From positions 1 through 64,000 of the forward strand of contig CAWARM010000014.1 in assembly GCA_963784425.1 (NCBI GenBank): 64,000 nucleotides of DNA, in the 5' to 3' direction. The notes below the pieces were generated by a model. That model was not told where the DNA came from, made no database searches, and was given only the letters and a program-made list of their open reading frames with translations. A program made the translations under genes and the position numbers. How positions within the stretch are numbered: the first letter of the stretch is position 1; every line of letters starts with the position of its first letter. This DNA comes from SHZL01 sp963784425 (GTDB lineage: Bacteria; Pseudomonadota; Gammaproteobacteria; Xanthomonadales; SZUA-36). Below, in pieces: positions 1 to 8,360 of this stretch.

Positions 1-27
1 CGCCACTTTGCTATTAGCACGGTGTGC

Positions 28-747
28 TTAGCCGCCCGCTTGATGCAGGGCGAATGCGACAGCGAAGCCGATCACCGCCGCCAGGCCCGCGCCGAGGCCT
101 GCGAGTTCGCGAGCCTCCGGAATCAGGTCGTCAGTGATCATGGTGAGAAGAGCCCCGGCTGCGAACGCCTGAGCAGCGGCTCCGGTTATCGTCATGAGTG
201 AGCCCACAAATGCGCCTAACCCAGCCGCTGCAGCCGAGATACACACGACTATGCTCCACATTCCGAGGATGCGCCGGGTTGGGTAGTTGGGGTCTTTCCC
301 CAGTACGGCCGCCGAGGCCATGCCTTCCGGCAAGTTGGAGACCACCACTGCAACCAAAAAAGGCAAACTAAGCCCTCCACCTGCGGCTATTGAAATTCCG
401 AGTATCAACGACTCAGGAATCCCGTCGAGTGTGGCGCCCATGAGTAGAGCCAACCCCCGGCTACTTGCGCTTCCTGTTTTGTTGCGACGATCGAGGTACT
501 TGCTTCCCAGAAAGTACGCGATGGCACCCAAAGCGAGTGCAGTCGCAAGGACTGCTGGGCTTCTCTTTCCAGACGCATCGAGTACAAGATCGAACGACAC
601 GGCGCTGATGAGTGCGCCGGCTCCAAAGGCCGAAATAAACCCCACCACCCGGTGGGATGGGCTTCGCTTAAGGGCTATCCTCGCCCCGACGATAAGGGGG
701 AGTGCCGAGCCCGCCCCGATCAGCATGGCGTTGATGACGTTTGACAT
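28..747 (-). CDS. ZIP-family divalent metal transporter
   Basis: A 239-residue integral membrane protein with about seven to eight hydrophobic segments. Two ZIP-like helices are visible: one carries DGIPES (about residues 107-112) and the next carries NLPEG (about 139-143), which match the paired metal-binding helices of ZIP permeases. The usual His before NLPEG is Ser and the other helix uses Asp, as in a non-classical ZIP branch. The expected role is zinc, iron or manganese movement across the inner membrane; the metal cannot be read from sequence. The ATG at 747 is preferred to a TTG two codons upstream. The gene stands alone and its downstream end is close to the window edge. Confidence 0.85.
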   Translation of the reverse strand: MSNVINAMLIGAGSALPLIVGARIALKRSPSHRVVGFISAFGAGALISAVSFDLVLDASGKRSPAVLATALALGAIAYFLGSKYLDRRNKTGSASSRGLALLMGATLDGIPESLILGISIAAGGGLSLPFLVAVVVSNLPEGMASAAVLGKDPNYPTRRILGMWSIVVCISAAAAGLGAFVGSLMTITGAAAQAFAAGALLTMITDDLIPEARELAGLGAGLAAVIGFAVAFALHQAGG

Positions 748-1114
748 ACACAAGCCCCTCTGGGTGGCCGACTTTGGACCCCGCGATGCAGGCCTTACAA
801 ACAGTCAACCTCCAAGTAGACCCGTGATGCGAGGTATAGCATCGTATAGTCAAGCCCCACCTGTGCCGCGTCAAGCAATTATCCTACGCCCGTTGAAGAA
901 ACAGTATGGGAATTGAGCGCTTCACGAAGGCTATCCAAAACAACCGGGTTTGATGGAAAAGGGCTCTATTACTGCCTATACTCCTTCTTGCGATCGTCGC
1001 GGCACAGTCAGCCGGTCTGAAATTCCTCAGAAAATATGACCGGTATCAGTTCAGACGGGGCGCTTTCGGGGTAGTATTACCTTGCCGGCTTTGTTGGCCA
1101 GGAGGAGAGCTGTC
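748..1114. other. intergenic region, no supported gene
   Basis: This 367-base gap separates the divergent transporter and secreted-protein genes and should hold both promoters. Around 960-1060 on the plus strand one frame encodes a hydrophobic, signal-peptide-like run, but it has no start codon in frame (TGA precedes it) and ends at a stop near 1114. I do not call it a gene. The only clear signal is the AGGAGG ribosome-binding site at the right end. Confidence 0.5.
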
Positions 1115-1519
1115 GTGAAACATAAAGTCTTGTTGTTTTTGTTGATATTGATATGTGCTCCTGCATTGGCGGGCGAGGCCAAGTTGAGGGGCACCATTGT
1201 ACCGGATGCCTCAAGCGCCGCTTACAACTCTTCTTCCAAGGAATGCAAGGCGGCAAAGTCTGACTACGATTTCCCTTGGGGAATCTCCTACAATGCCCTG
1301 GAAGGCTACCGGGTTGCAGCGTACCTGGTAGTAAATGGGGCAAAGCAACCCCTGGCCGAGTTCGTGGTTCCCGCCGGCAAAACCGTGGGATTTTTGGAAA
1401 TTCCGCACGTAACCTGGCCACCGAACACAAAGGTTCAGATCTATTTCACCCTTGAGGACACCCAGGGAACTCTGGTGGATGACGCCTCGCGCGGTGACTA
1501 CGAGTGCACTGCGCCCTAA
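1115..1519 (+). CDS. small secreted protein of unknown function
   Basis: A 134-residue protein with a typical Sec signal peptide (VKHK, then a Leu-rich core ending in APALA, cleavage near residue 20). The mature part is about 110 residues, beta-rich in appearance, with two Cys (in KECKA and YECTA) that could form a disulfide in the periplasm. The GTG start at 1115 is chosen because a strong AGGAGG lies eight bases upstream and the signal peptide starts there; a TTG at 1082 would put charged residues ahead of it. I do not recognise the family. It converges with the gene on the other strand. Confidence 0.7.
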   Translation: MKHKVLLFLLILICAPALAGEAKLRGTIVPDASSAAYNSSSKECKAAKSDYDFPWGISYNALEGYRVAAYLVVNGAKQPLAEFVVPAGKTVGFLEIPHVTWPPNTKVQIYFTLEDTQGTLVDDASRGDYECTAP

Positions 1520-1540
1520 GAATTCTTTTTTCCCCGATTA

Positions 1541-3388
1541 TTAATTAATTGAACCGGGCCCTTTCTCTTCACGCCGGGGTTCTTCAGGAATTTGCAGGGT
1601 TGGAGAGGAGTCCAGCGCCTTTTCTATGTTCAGCAGCATAGTCTCGGCTTTGGACCAACCGGGGCGATGCTGCAAAGCGTCTTCGATGTAGCCCTTGGCA
1701 GCGATCTCCTGCTCACGATTTCTGGGATTGAGGGCAATAATCATCTCTGCCGTGTTTAATGCTTTCTCCGCAGGATCCTTTGACCAGTCAATGGCATCGA
1801 GAAAACGCTTCTTGGCATCTGCCTTACGCCCGTGCCGAAGATAAAAATGCGCCAGGGACATGCTTGCTGCGACCCGGGTTTGTTTGTGCTCGATGGCGTA
1901 AAGATGGGCACGATCCGCTTCTTTAAACCGATGCTGCTGCTCATAGGCACTGGCGCAGGACTGTACAAAGGTAGAATTGCCGTATTCTTCCTGCTTTGCC
2001 AGGTTGTCATCGCATATCTTTACTACGCGCGCAAAATTTCGAGCGCTGAGGTGGGCTCCTGTCATCCAGCGCAAGGTATTGACGTCCCGGTGACCCCGCA
2101 GATATTCAACCCCGAACAGAGAGACGTCACTTCGCCAGTCTGCATTCCTGGCCCAGGTCAGTCCGGTTAATACCAGTAGCACGGGCAAGGCGATGCGGGC
2201 CATGGAGCGAGGTGTGGTACGTTGCATGAACGCCCTCAGGGCGAAGGCCAGCATGATGGTCAGCCCGATGGACGGAACGTAGGCGTAGCGATCGGCAAAG
2301 TGCGGGTGCATGCTATTATTCGCGCTTCCGATGATGCGGCTGGCCGGAAGCATTGCCAGGTAGAAAAATGCCAGCCCGGCAGCAAAGGCGTAATGCCTGT
2401 TCCTGACTTGAACAAGCGCGGTAATGATCAGTACCAGGTTTAGCGCTGCGTAGACCCATAGCTCGATTGTTGAAAACTCTGGGTAAGTTAGCTGCAAGGG
2501 ATAAGGCCAGACAACCAGCCTCAACGCACTGCCAAGGACCCCGGAGAGGTCGAGCAAGGTTTCGAAACCCGGCAGCTCCGAAGATGTTGCTCCTCCGGTC
2601 CCCCGAGTAATGCTTCCCAGGTTCGCAGGCGACAGGGCGTTGGCCCGCATGATGAAGTAAAGGGCGAGCGGGAGCAGCAGCCACAACACCGGTAGGCATC
2701 GGCGGAGCCGGCTGGTTAAATCCTCCGGTTTAACCATCAGGATGAGGATGACGGCCAGGCCTGGAATTACCGCTGCATTTTCCTTGCAAAGCATGGCCAG
2801 GAAGTAGGTGATTGCAAATCCTGACCATGCCCTGACCGGATGCCGGTCAAGGAAATAAAGCAGCCACCACAAACCTCCGAGAGCAAAGATTGCCACCATC
2901 ATGTCCGATCGGTTGAATACCGAATTTACCACCTCGGTGTGAAGGGGATGCACCGCGAAAACCAGGGCAGCGAGCACTGCGCAAAGTCTCGATGAAGAGG
3001 ACGAGCCGCCGGTCGTGCGCAGCAGGAATTTCAGAAACCCGTACAACAGCAATGTCACGAGCAGGTGTTGGAAAATGTTGCTCAGGTGATAGCCTTCCAA
3101 CCAGCCCCCGAACAGCCTGGTCTCGGCAGATAGCAGGAGCAGCAGGAGGGGTCTGTAGAGACCGAAAGAGCTGCCCATCCAGGTCCATACGTCGTGCGTG
3201 AATATGTACTGCAAGTTATCAAGTTCGGGCGCGCGTCCGGGTCCGGCAAACGCTTTGTCGTCGAGCACCAGCTTGCCTGGCCACGCATTCACAAAGGCCA
3301 ATAGCGTCGCAAAGGTAAGCACGGCGAGCGGCATGACTGCAGCCAGCAGCCCGCTCCTTTCTTGGGGATGCCCGTTTTCCAGGTTCAT
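1541..3388 (-). CDS. multi-spanning membrane protein with C-terminal TPR repeats
   Basis: A 615-residue protein: residues about 15-430 hold roughly ten to twelve hydrophobic helices with a first periplasmic loop containing LVLDDKAF, and residues about 455-600 form helical TPR-like repeats (for example the SLAHFYLRHGRKADAKKRF unit). This plan matches bacterial relatives of eukaryotic TMTC proteins and GT-C-type glycosyltransferases, in which an acidic pair in the first loop is important; here it is the DD of LVLDD. Transfer of a lipid-linked sugar to a protein or glycan is plausible but inferred. The ATG at 3388 is clear. It is divergent from the TPR-Fic gene with a 61-base shared promoter gap. 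A related plan recurs at 57035-58498. Confidence 0.75.
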   Translation of the reverse strand: MNLENGHPQERSGLLAAVMPLAVLTFATLLAFVNAWPGKLVLDDKAFAGPGRAPELDNLQYIFTHDVWTWMGSSFGLYRPLLLLLLSAETRLFGGWLEGYHLSNIFQHLLVTLLLYGFLKFLLRTTGGSSSSSRLCAVLAALVFAVHPLHTEVVNSVFNRSDMMVAIFALGGLWWLLYFLDRHPVRAWSGFAITYFLAMLCKENAAVIPGLAVILILMVKPEDLTSRLRRCLPVLWLLLPLALYFIMRANALSPANLGSITRGTGGATSSELPGFETLLDLSGVLGSALRLVVWPYPLQLTYPEFSTIELWVYAALNLVLIITALVQVRNRHYAFAAGLAFFYLAMLPASRIIGSANNSMHPHFADRYAYVPSIGLTIMLAFALRAFMQRTTPRSMARIALPVLLVLTGLTWARNADWRSDVSLFGVEYLRGHRDVNTLRWMTGAHLSARNFARVVKICDDNLAKQEEYGNSTFVQSCASAYEQQHRFKEADRAHLYAIEHKQTRVAASMSLAHFYLRHGRKADAKKRFLDAIDWSKDPAEKALNTAEMIIALNPRNREQEIAAKGYIEDALQHRPGWSKAETMLLNIEKALDSSPTLQIPEEPRREEKGPGSIN

Positions 3389-3449
3389 GGCTTATTCTAA
3401 CCGGTTAATCACACCTTCCGCTGTTCCAGGAAGTGAACTGCGTTAGGAT

Positions 3450-4973
3450 ATGCCGGTGACGACGCAGCACTCTGCACAACCGGAATTTGCCCGGATGCAA
3501 CTCCTTCGCAGCCATCTCTGCAGCAGCCCCAACGACGGCAATGCGTGGCTGGAGCTGGCGCAGATACTGGCGCGCCTTGCACCCACCGATGAGCTCTACC
3601 ATGCGTTGGAGCAGGCCATCAAGTCCATGCCCGAGAACGACGAGGCGTGGCTGCTCGCGGCGTCCATCCAGCAACGGGAGCGCGGCTTGCCGGCCGCGGT
3701 CAAGTGGCTGGAACATTCCGCGCGCGAGAATCCCGGGCTTGCTGCACCCCGGCGCCTGGCCGATGCCTTGCGATCCGGCGGCGTCCGCGACGACACATTG
3801 GCCCGGGCCGATGGCTTCCGGGAGTCCGGAAAATGGCGCGAAGCACTGGACGAGTACCGCAGTGTCGAGCAAATCCGGCCGGATGATCCTGTGCTGCTGA
3901 ATAACATCGGCAGTTGCCTGGCCAGCCTGGAACAGAACGAAGCAGCGCTCGCCTGCTTTGAAAAAGCCCTGCGGTTAAAGCCGGACTTTGCCGAGGCCCG
4001 GTTGAACATCGGCCTGCTCTGCGCGCGCCTGTCGCGGCGCGATGAAGCGGTCCGCTGGATCGGTGAAGCCTTGCAGGGGACAAGCCTCCTCCCCGCCACG
4101 CGTCCTGCGGCTGAAACGCTGCACGCCCTTCTGTGTGAGCACCAGCGCCTGGAACCGATGCTGCTGCGCGCGCTGGAGTACGGCGATATGCGCGGGTATC
4201 AGCAAGCGCTGGACGAGGCGCCAGCGAAGCTGTGCCAGCCCCATGTGCAAACTGTCGCGACGCTGCGGTCGCTGGCCGGGCGCTTTCGTGAGCTGGCGCT
4301 TGATGACAGAGCCTTCCGCTACACGACCAAAACAGACGCCCTGCCGTTTATAGAGGCATTAGCGCAGTGTAATCTGGCAGGCGAAAGGGAGGAGATCGCC
4401 CGTATATACCAGGAGGTGTACCATCCCCCCGCAGACCCGGCGATGGCTGCCCGGCACCCGCGACTGCTGCATGTCCTGCGCGTGATCCAGGACCGGATGG
4501 CCCATCGTGCGGACCTGCTCCAGGGACCAGAAGGCGAAGCCTGGCTGAAGTACTGGCACGCGCGGCTGTTACGCACTACACCGGGCGCGATGCCTGGCCA
4601 GTACAAGCCGACGGCCAACAGCATTGCGGGGTTGCCCCTGACACCAGCGATAAATGTGGCCGGCACCGTCCGCGCACTGCTGTCTGAAATTCGTTCGACC
4701 GTGCCACCGGGACTGCGACGGGGCCTGTTCATGCATGTCGCGGTCAACATGATCCATGGCTTCAGCGACGGAAACGGGCGCCTGGGGCGCTTCCTCCTGG
4801 CCTGGGAAGCCGAAGCTGCCGGTCTGCCGCCGCTTCTGATCCCGTTGGAGGTCCGGGCAAAGGTGGCACGTGCAATGGATGCCGTGTGGCTGGGCCGCGA
4901 TTTACAGCCGCTGATGGAAGCCATCGGCGCCGGCCACGCCGCAACGGATCGGCTCTTGGGGGAACTGCAGTAG
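3450..4973 (+). CDS. TPR-Fic domain protein (probable AMP transferase)
   Basis: A 507-residue protein without a signal peptide. Residues about 30-210 are TPR-type helical repeats (clearest at 148-210) and residues about 325-500 form a Fic domain. The catalytic signature is intact: HGFSDGNGRLGR at 436-447 fits HxFx(D/E)GNGRxxR, with His436 as expected general base, and the preceding flap (GQYKP, about 383-387) is present. Fic enzymes usually transfer AMP from ATP to Ser, Thr or Tyr of a target protein; the TPR part suggests protein substrates. I see no clear (S/T)xxxE(G/N) inhibitory helix on either side of the core, so self-inhibition may be absent or divergent. The ATG at 3450 gives a full-length product. 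Confidence 0.88.
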   Translation: MPVTTQHSAQPEFARMQLLRSHLCSSPNDGNAWLELAQILARLAPTDELYHALEQAIKSMPENDEAWLLAASIQQRERGLPAAVKWLEHSARENPGLAAPRRLADALRSGGVRDDTLARADGFRESGKWREALDEYRSVEQIRPDDPVLLNNIGSCLASLEQNEAALACFEKALRLKPDFAEARLNIGLLCARLSRRDEAVRWIGEALQGTSLLPATRPAAETLHALLCEHQRLEPMLLRALEYGDMRGYQQALDEAPAKLCQPHVQTVATLRSLAGRFRELALDDRAFRYTTKTDALPFIEALAQCNLAGEREEIARIYQEVYHPPADPAMAARHPRLLHVLRVIQDRMAHRADLLQGPEGEAWLKYWHARLLRTTPGAMPGQYKPTANSIAGLPLTPAINVAGTVRALLSEIRSTVPPGLRRGLFMHVAVNMIHGFSDGNGRLGRFLLAWEAEAAGLPPLLIPLEVRAKVARAMDAVWLGRDLQPLMEAIGAGHAATDRLLGELQ

Positions 4974-4988
4974 CGGGCAAAGGGGTCG

Positions 4989-5025
4989 GAAAAGGGGTCA
5001 CGGAAAAGGGCTCTGACCCCTTTTC
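4989..5025. repeat. inverted repeat, possible terminator, GGGGTCA type
   Basis: A perfect 12-base inverted repeat: GAAAAGGGGTCA at 4989-5000 and TGACCCCTTTTC at 5014-5025, with a 13-base loop. It sits 16 bases after the Fic stop and overlaps the stop codon of the ABM-like gene on the other strand, so it could terminate both transcripts. The arm sequence belongs to the same GGGGTCA palindrome family found at 5339, 14057, 26423 and 37591. Confidence 0.8.
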
Positions 5026-5311
5026 AATCGTGAGCTTTTATGGGCCCCTCAATGACCTCGGGTTTCTGCATGACAACCTTGGACATTTTTGTCTTGATGA
5101 AGTCAGCTGCAAGCCGAACCGACTCATCGGCACCGGCCTTGTCCTTGAAGACGCTAAAGGATGCACCCTCACCCGCACCTGTATCGAGCCAGTAATAACG
5201 CACGAAACCCTTGGCTTTTTTGATGATAGGTACAAATTCATCTCGTACCATGCGATCAATTTCCTTGCTGTCTTTCTTGTCAAAATGATAGTGCCGGACG
5301 ACTGCAAACAT
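5024..5311 (-). CDS. small ABM-like (dimeric alpha-beta barrel) protein
   Basis: A 95-residue soluble protein beginning MFAVVRHYHF, with alternating strand and helix segments and a central GFVRYYWLDTG. This pattern resembles stand-alone ABM or EthD-like barrel proteins, which act as dimers in monooxygenation, isomerisation or as accessory subunits; the reaction here is unknown. The start at 5311 has AAGGAG eight bases upstream; a more upstream start would run through the palindrome at 5339-5414. The gene is bracketed by two GGGGTCA palindromes, one overlapping its stop codon and one just upstream of its ribosome-binding site. Confidence 0.65.
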   Translation of the reverse strand: MFAVVRHYHFDKKDSKEIDRMVRDEFVPIIKKAKGFVRYYWLDTGAGEGASFSVFKDKAGADESVRLAADFIKTKMSKVVMQKPEVIEGPIKAHD

Positions 5312-5338
5312 GGGGTTTCTCCTTGCTGATTGAACTTT

Positions 5339-5414
5339 GGGGTCAGAGTAAAGGGTCAGAATAAATATTATCATCCTTTTCCCTGCTTTTTCTCTGACCC
5401 TTTACTCTGACCCC
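5339..5414. repeat. long palindromic element with GGGGTCAGAG ends
   Basis: A perfect 22-base inverted repeat, arms at 5339-5360 and 5393-5414 with a 32-base AT-rich loop. Each arm contains GGGGTCAGAGTAAA followed by a second GGGTCAGA, so the arm is itself a tandem partial repeat. It fills the gap between the ABM-like gene and the 3' end of the hydroxyacid dehydrogenase (stop at 5426). It can act as a terminator but also shares its ends with the dispersed elements at 14057, 26423 and 37591. Confidence 0.9.
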
Positions 5415-5425
5415 CCCAATCCTTT

Positions 5426-6574
5426 TTAGCGAAACCTCAGGTTATGCCGGCCCAGTTCGGCCAGTGAGCGGCAGCCCATCAGCTTCATATCGCGCTCGAT
5501 TTCCTGGCGCAACAGTGTGAGGGCCCGCTCAACGCCGGGCTGGCCCGCGGCAGCGAGCGCATACAGATAGGCTCGCCCGCCGGAGCAGGCCCTGGCGCCG
5601 ACCGACAGCGCCTTGAGCACATGCGATCCGCGGCGGATGCCGCCGTCGCAAATAACCTCGATCCGGTCCCCCACGGCATCAACGATTTCGGCCAATTGGT
5701 CAAAGGGTGCGCGCGAGCCGTCGAGCTGGCGGCCGCCGTGGTTGGACACCATGATGGCGGTAGCCCCGATATCCACCGCGCGCCGCGCATCGGCGACGGA
5801 CATCACGCCCTTGAGCGCGAACGGCCCGCCCCAGTCTTTCCTCACCTCTTCGGCAGCACGCCAGTCCATGGATTGATCCAGCATGGTGTTGAAATACTCC
5901 GCCACGGAAACGGCCACGTTGGTGCCTTCCTGCACGTAGTCTTTCAGCTGCGATAACTCAAAGCGCTCATGAGTGAAGTAGTTGAAGGCCCAGCGCGGAT
6001 GGGTGGCAAAGTCCAGCAGGCTGCGCCAGTTCAGCCGCATGGGCGTGGTAAAACCAGTGCGCAGATCGCGCTCGCGATTGCCACCGACGATGGTGTCAAC
6101 GGTCAGCGCCAGGGCATTAAAGCCGGCTGCCTTGCAGCGTTCTATCATGCTGCGCGTCAGGCCCTTGTCCTTGTGCACATAAAGCTGGAACAGCTTCGGG
6201 CTGCGGATGGTCGCGCCGATCTCCTCGATACTGACCGTGCCCAGTGACGAAATGCCGCACAACGTGCCGAATTTCTCTGCGGCCCGCGTGACAGCGCGCT
6301 CGCCGTCGTGATGAAACAGGCGCTGCAGAGCCGTGGGTGAGAGGAAAAATGGCATCTCCAGCCGCTGGCCAAGGACGGTGGTGCTCATGTCGATGTGTTC
6401 AACACCAGCCAGCACGTTGGGCACGAGATCGCAGCGCTCGAACGCCTCGGTGTTGCGCCGGCAGGTGACTTCATCGTCCGCCGCGCCATCGATGTAATGG
6501 AATATCGGACCGGGCATGCGCCTTCGCGCCAACTCGCGAAAATCGCCGGTGTTGTAGCAGTCTTGCAATTGCAT
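5426..6574 (-). CDS. FMN-dependent 2-hydroxyacid dehydrogenase (LldD/mandelate dehydrogenase family)
   Basis: A 382-residue protein, normal length for the family. The N-terminus has the usual FHYIDGAADDE segment, the FMN barrel carries LTVDTIVGGNRERD, and the active-site signature SNHGGRQLDGS contains the catalytic His with its neighbouring Arg. Members oxidise L-lactate, mandelate, glycolate or related acids to 2-oxoacids, passing electrons to the respiratory chain or to oxygen. Substrate is not decidable; the neighbouring aldehyde dehydrogenase and the TPP enzyme further along would fit a mandelate-like route, but that is inference. It lies eight bases after the esterase gene on the same strand and is probably co-transcribed with it. 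Confidence 0.9.
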   Translation of the reverse strand: MQLQDCYNTGDFRELARRRMPGPIFHYIDGAADDEVTCRRNTEAFERCDLVPNVLAGVEHIDMSTTVLGQRLEMPFFLSPTALQRLFHHDGERAVTRAAEKFGTLCGISSLGTVSIEEIGATIRSPKLFQLYVHKDKGLTRSMIERCKAAGFNALALTVDTIVGGNRERDLRTGFTTPMRLNWRSLLDFATHPRWAFNYFTHERFELSQLKDYVQEGTNVAVSVAEYFNTMLDQSMDWRAAEEVRKDWGGPFALKGVMSVADARRAVDIGATAIMVSNHGGRQLDGSRAPFDQLAEIVDAVGDRIEVICDGGIRRGSHVLKALSVGARACSGGRAYLYALAAAGQPGVERALTLLRQEIERDMKLMGCRSLAELGRHNLRFR

Positions 6575-6582
6575 GGTTTTCT

Positions 6583-8196
6583 CTATTGGCAGCTAAAGCT
6601 ATCAGCCCGGTCCGGGTCACCTCTGCCACTGTAGCGGGCGATGGCCGGGTAAGCGCACAGGGGCCGGGTGCGGGTGACTTTGTTGTCCTCGATGCGGTTG
6701 GCCGTCACTGCACCGGGAGCCTGCCCCGATTCCACCCAGTCGATCAGCGGGGACATCAGGTCGAAGCTATCCACGTTGCTGCCACCGGAGCAATGAAACA
6801 TGCCAGGCACCAGGTACAAACGCAGGAATTCCTCGTGTGGCTGCGGTGTGGCCGCGCTGACGGCATCTACGTAGGCAATGGTCGTCAGCGGATCCACGCC
6901 AAAATCCGCCCAGCCGTGATAGATGATCAGTTTGCCGCCGTGCGCGGCAAAGGGCCCAAGATGGGGATCAACTGCCTGCATCAATCCGCGCATGCGTGCC
7001 ATGGACGCCCGGTCACGCGCCGGATCCATGGCGCGCCAGTCACGTTTTGGATCATCTTCATCAAACGCCAGGTATTGAAACCAGGAATCGACGATCACCG
7101 GTTGTTCAATGAAACCGTCCGCGTTTGGCACCACCCGGCCCACCCAGGCCGACATGACTTGTGCCTGCGAGCGGTTCCAGTCCCGGTACACCAGGCCGGG
7201 TAATTCGGCGCCCACCACGGTTCTAGGGTAGATCTCCACACCATCGGCAATCACCGGTGCATAAATGGCATCAAGCGTGACCAGTTCGGCATCGGTAAAG
7301 CCGGCGGAATCCTGCGTCGCACGCGGCAAGTCGCGTGAGGGAAGGAAGTCCACAGCCAGGGGGTCGCCAATCACCCCATCGGCCACGCCATCGACGAGGT
7401 CGAAATGTTCGCGGATGAATTCACCCAGCCGCGCCAGTTGTTCCGCACTGATGGGGGTTTTCTCCACGGCCAGCGAATTTTTCTGGTATTGCCACAGCAT
7501 GTCCGGAAGAGTGAACACGGGCGCGCCGGCGAGGATGCCGTCAAAATCATCCGGATACCGCTGCGCTTCCATCATGCCCTGCCTGCCGCCGGTCGAGCAG
7601 CCGTCAAAATACGCGTGCCCGGCAGGCTGCTGGTAGAAGGTTTCCAGCAAGGCTCTGACCGCCAACGCGGTCACGTGCACTGCCCGATGGCCGTAATCGC
7701 CTTCACGTACCGGGTCGTTGTACGCCCATTCCGCGCCGGGTTCCGTGGCCGCATCGTGACCGGTGTTGGTAAAAGCCGCGGCGAAGCCATTGCGCACGGC
7801 GTTCAGGCGCACGCGGTGATAGCTCTCGAAATCCAGCGCTTCCCCTGCGTTCCCGCCATTGCCATGCATGTACAACCGGCCATTCCAGTCGGCGGGCAGG
7901 TAGGCAACCCAGCGCACGGCAGGTTCGATGAGACCCACTACCTTGCAATAAGCTGGATCAGTGCCATTTTCCGGCACCCATTCCGCACTCAGCACCTGGC
8001 TGTCCGGCAGGGACGCAACTGCCGGCAGTGCGCAGTCTTTGGCGGAACGATGAACCAGGATGTGCCGGTAATCCACCACGCCATTTTCTGCGCGGGTAAA
8101 GCTGCCGGTGTTTCCGCTGGCCAGTATGGAGCCCGCTGCAACCATGCCAGCCAAAACCAGCCCCAACTGAAAGGTGCAAATCAATCTCCTGGACAC
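6583..8196 (-). CDS. secreted tannase/feruloyl esterase family hydrolase
   Basis: A 537-residue protein with an N-terminal signal peptide (residues about 1-27). The nucleophile motif GCSTGGRQ gives Ser201 with Cys200 beside it; GWADFGVDP supplies an acid and MFHCSGG supplies His beside Cys. This is the CS-D-HC arrangement typical of tannase and feruloyl esterase enzymes, in which a disulfide ties the Ser and His loops together. Such enzymes release phenolic acids from plant esters or tannins outside the cytoplasm. The GTG start at 8196 has AGGGAG six bases upstream. It is co-directional with the FMN hydroxyacid dehydrogenase, suggesting uptake and oxidation of released acids. Confidence 0.88.
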   Translation of the reverse strand: MSRRLICTFQLGLVLAGMVAAGSILASGNTGSFTRAENGVVDYRHILVHRSAKDCALPAVASLPDSQVLSAEWVPENGTDPAYCKVVGLIEPAVRWVAYLPADWNGRLYMHGNGGNAGEALDFESYHRVRLNAVRNGFAAAFTNTGHDAATEPGAEWAYNDPVREGDYGHRAVHVTALAVRALLETFYQQPAGHAYFDGCSTGGRQGMMEAQRYPDDFDGILAGAPVFTLPDMLWQYQKNSLAVEKTPISAEQLARLGEFIREHFDLVDGVADGVIGDPLAVDFLPSRDLPRATQDSAGFTDAELVTLDAIYAPVIADGVEIYPRTVVGAELPGLVYRDWNRSQAQVMSAWVGRVVPNADGFIEQPVIVDSWFQYLAFDEDDPKRDWRAMDPARDRASMARMRGLMQAVDPHLGPFAAHGGKLIIYHGWADFGVDPLTTIAYVDAVSAATPQPHEEFLRLYLVPGMFHCSGGSNVDSFDLMSPLIDWVESGQAPGAVTANRIEDNKVTRTRPLCAYPAIARYSGRGDPDRADSFSCQ

Positions 8197-8360
8197 TGCA
8201 AACTCCCTGGTCGAAAATCGGCCCCCGAACCCGGGGCCGTGTGCTCTTGTTCTGATGTACTATTTCACGGCTATCATGATACGTCACATACGGAGTCAAA
8301 TTACGCCAATGCATGTCTTCTCTAATACACAACACTGCCTGGCCGATCGGGAGTAAGTAC
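8197..8360. promoter_or_regulatory. divergent promoter region with two palindromes
   Basis: The 164-base gap between the divergent esterase and aldehyde dehydrogenase genes contains a GC hairpin (CGGCCCC at 8219-8225 with GGGGCCG at 8233-8239) and a 10-base perfect palindrome TATCATGATA at 8272-8281. The second is a candidate operator for a regulator controlling both directions. No regulator gene is next to it, and I cannot place the -10 and -35 boxes with confidence. Confidence 0.35.

Noticed and set aside
960..1114. Signal-peptide-like hydrophobic frame upstream of the 1115 gene
   Set aside because: No in-frame start codon (TGA directly precedes) and it ends just before the next gene; would need a frameshift.
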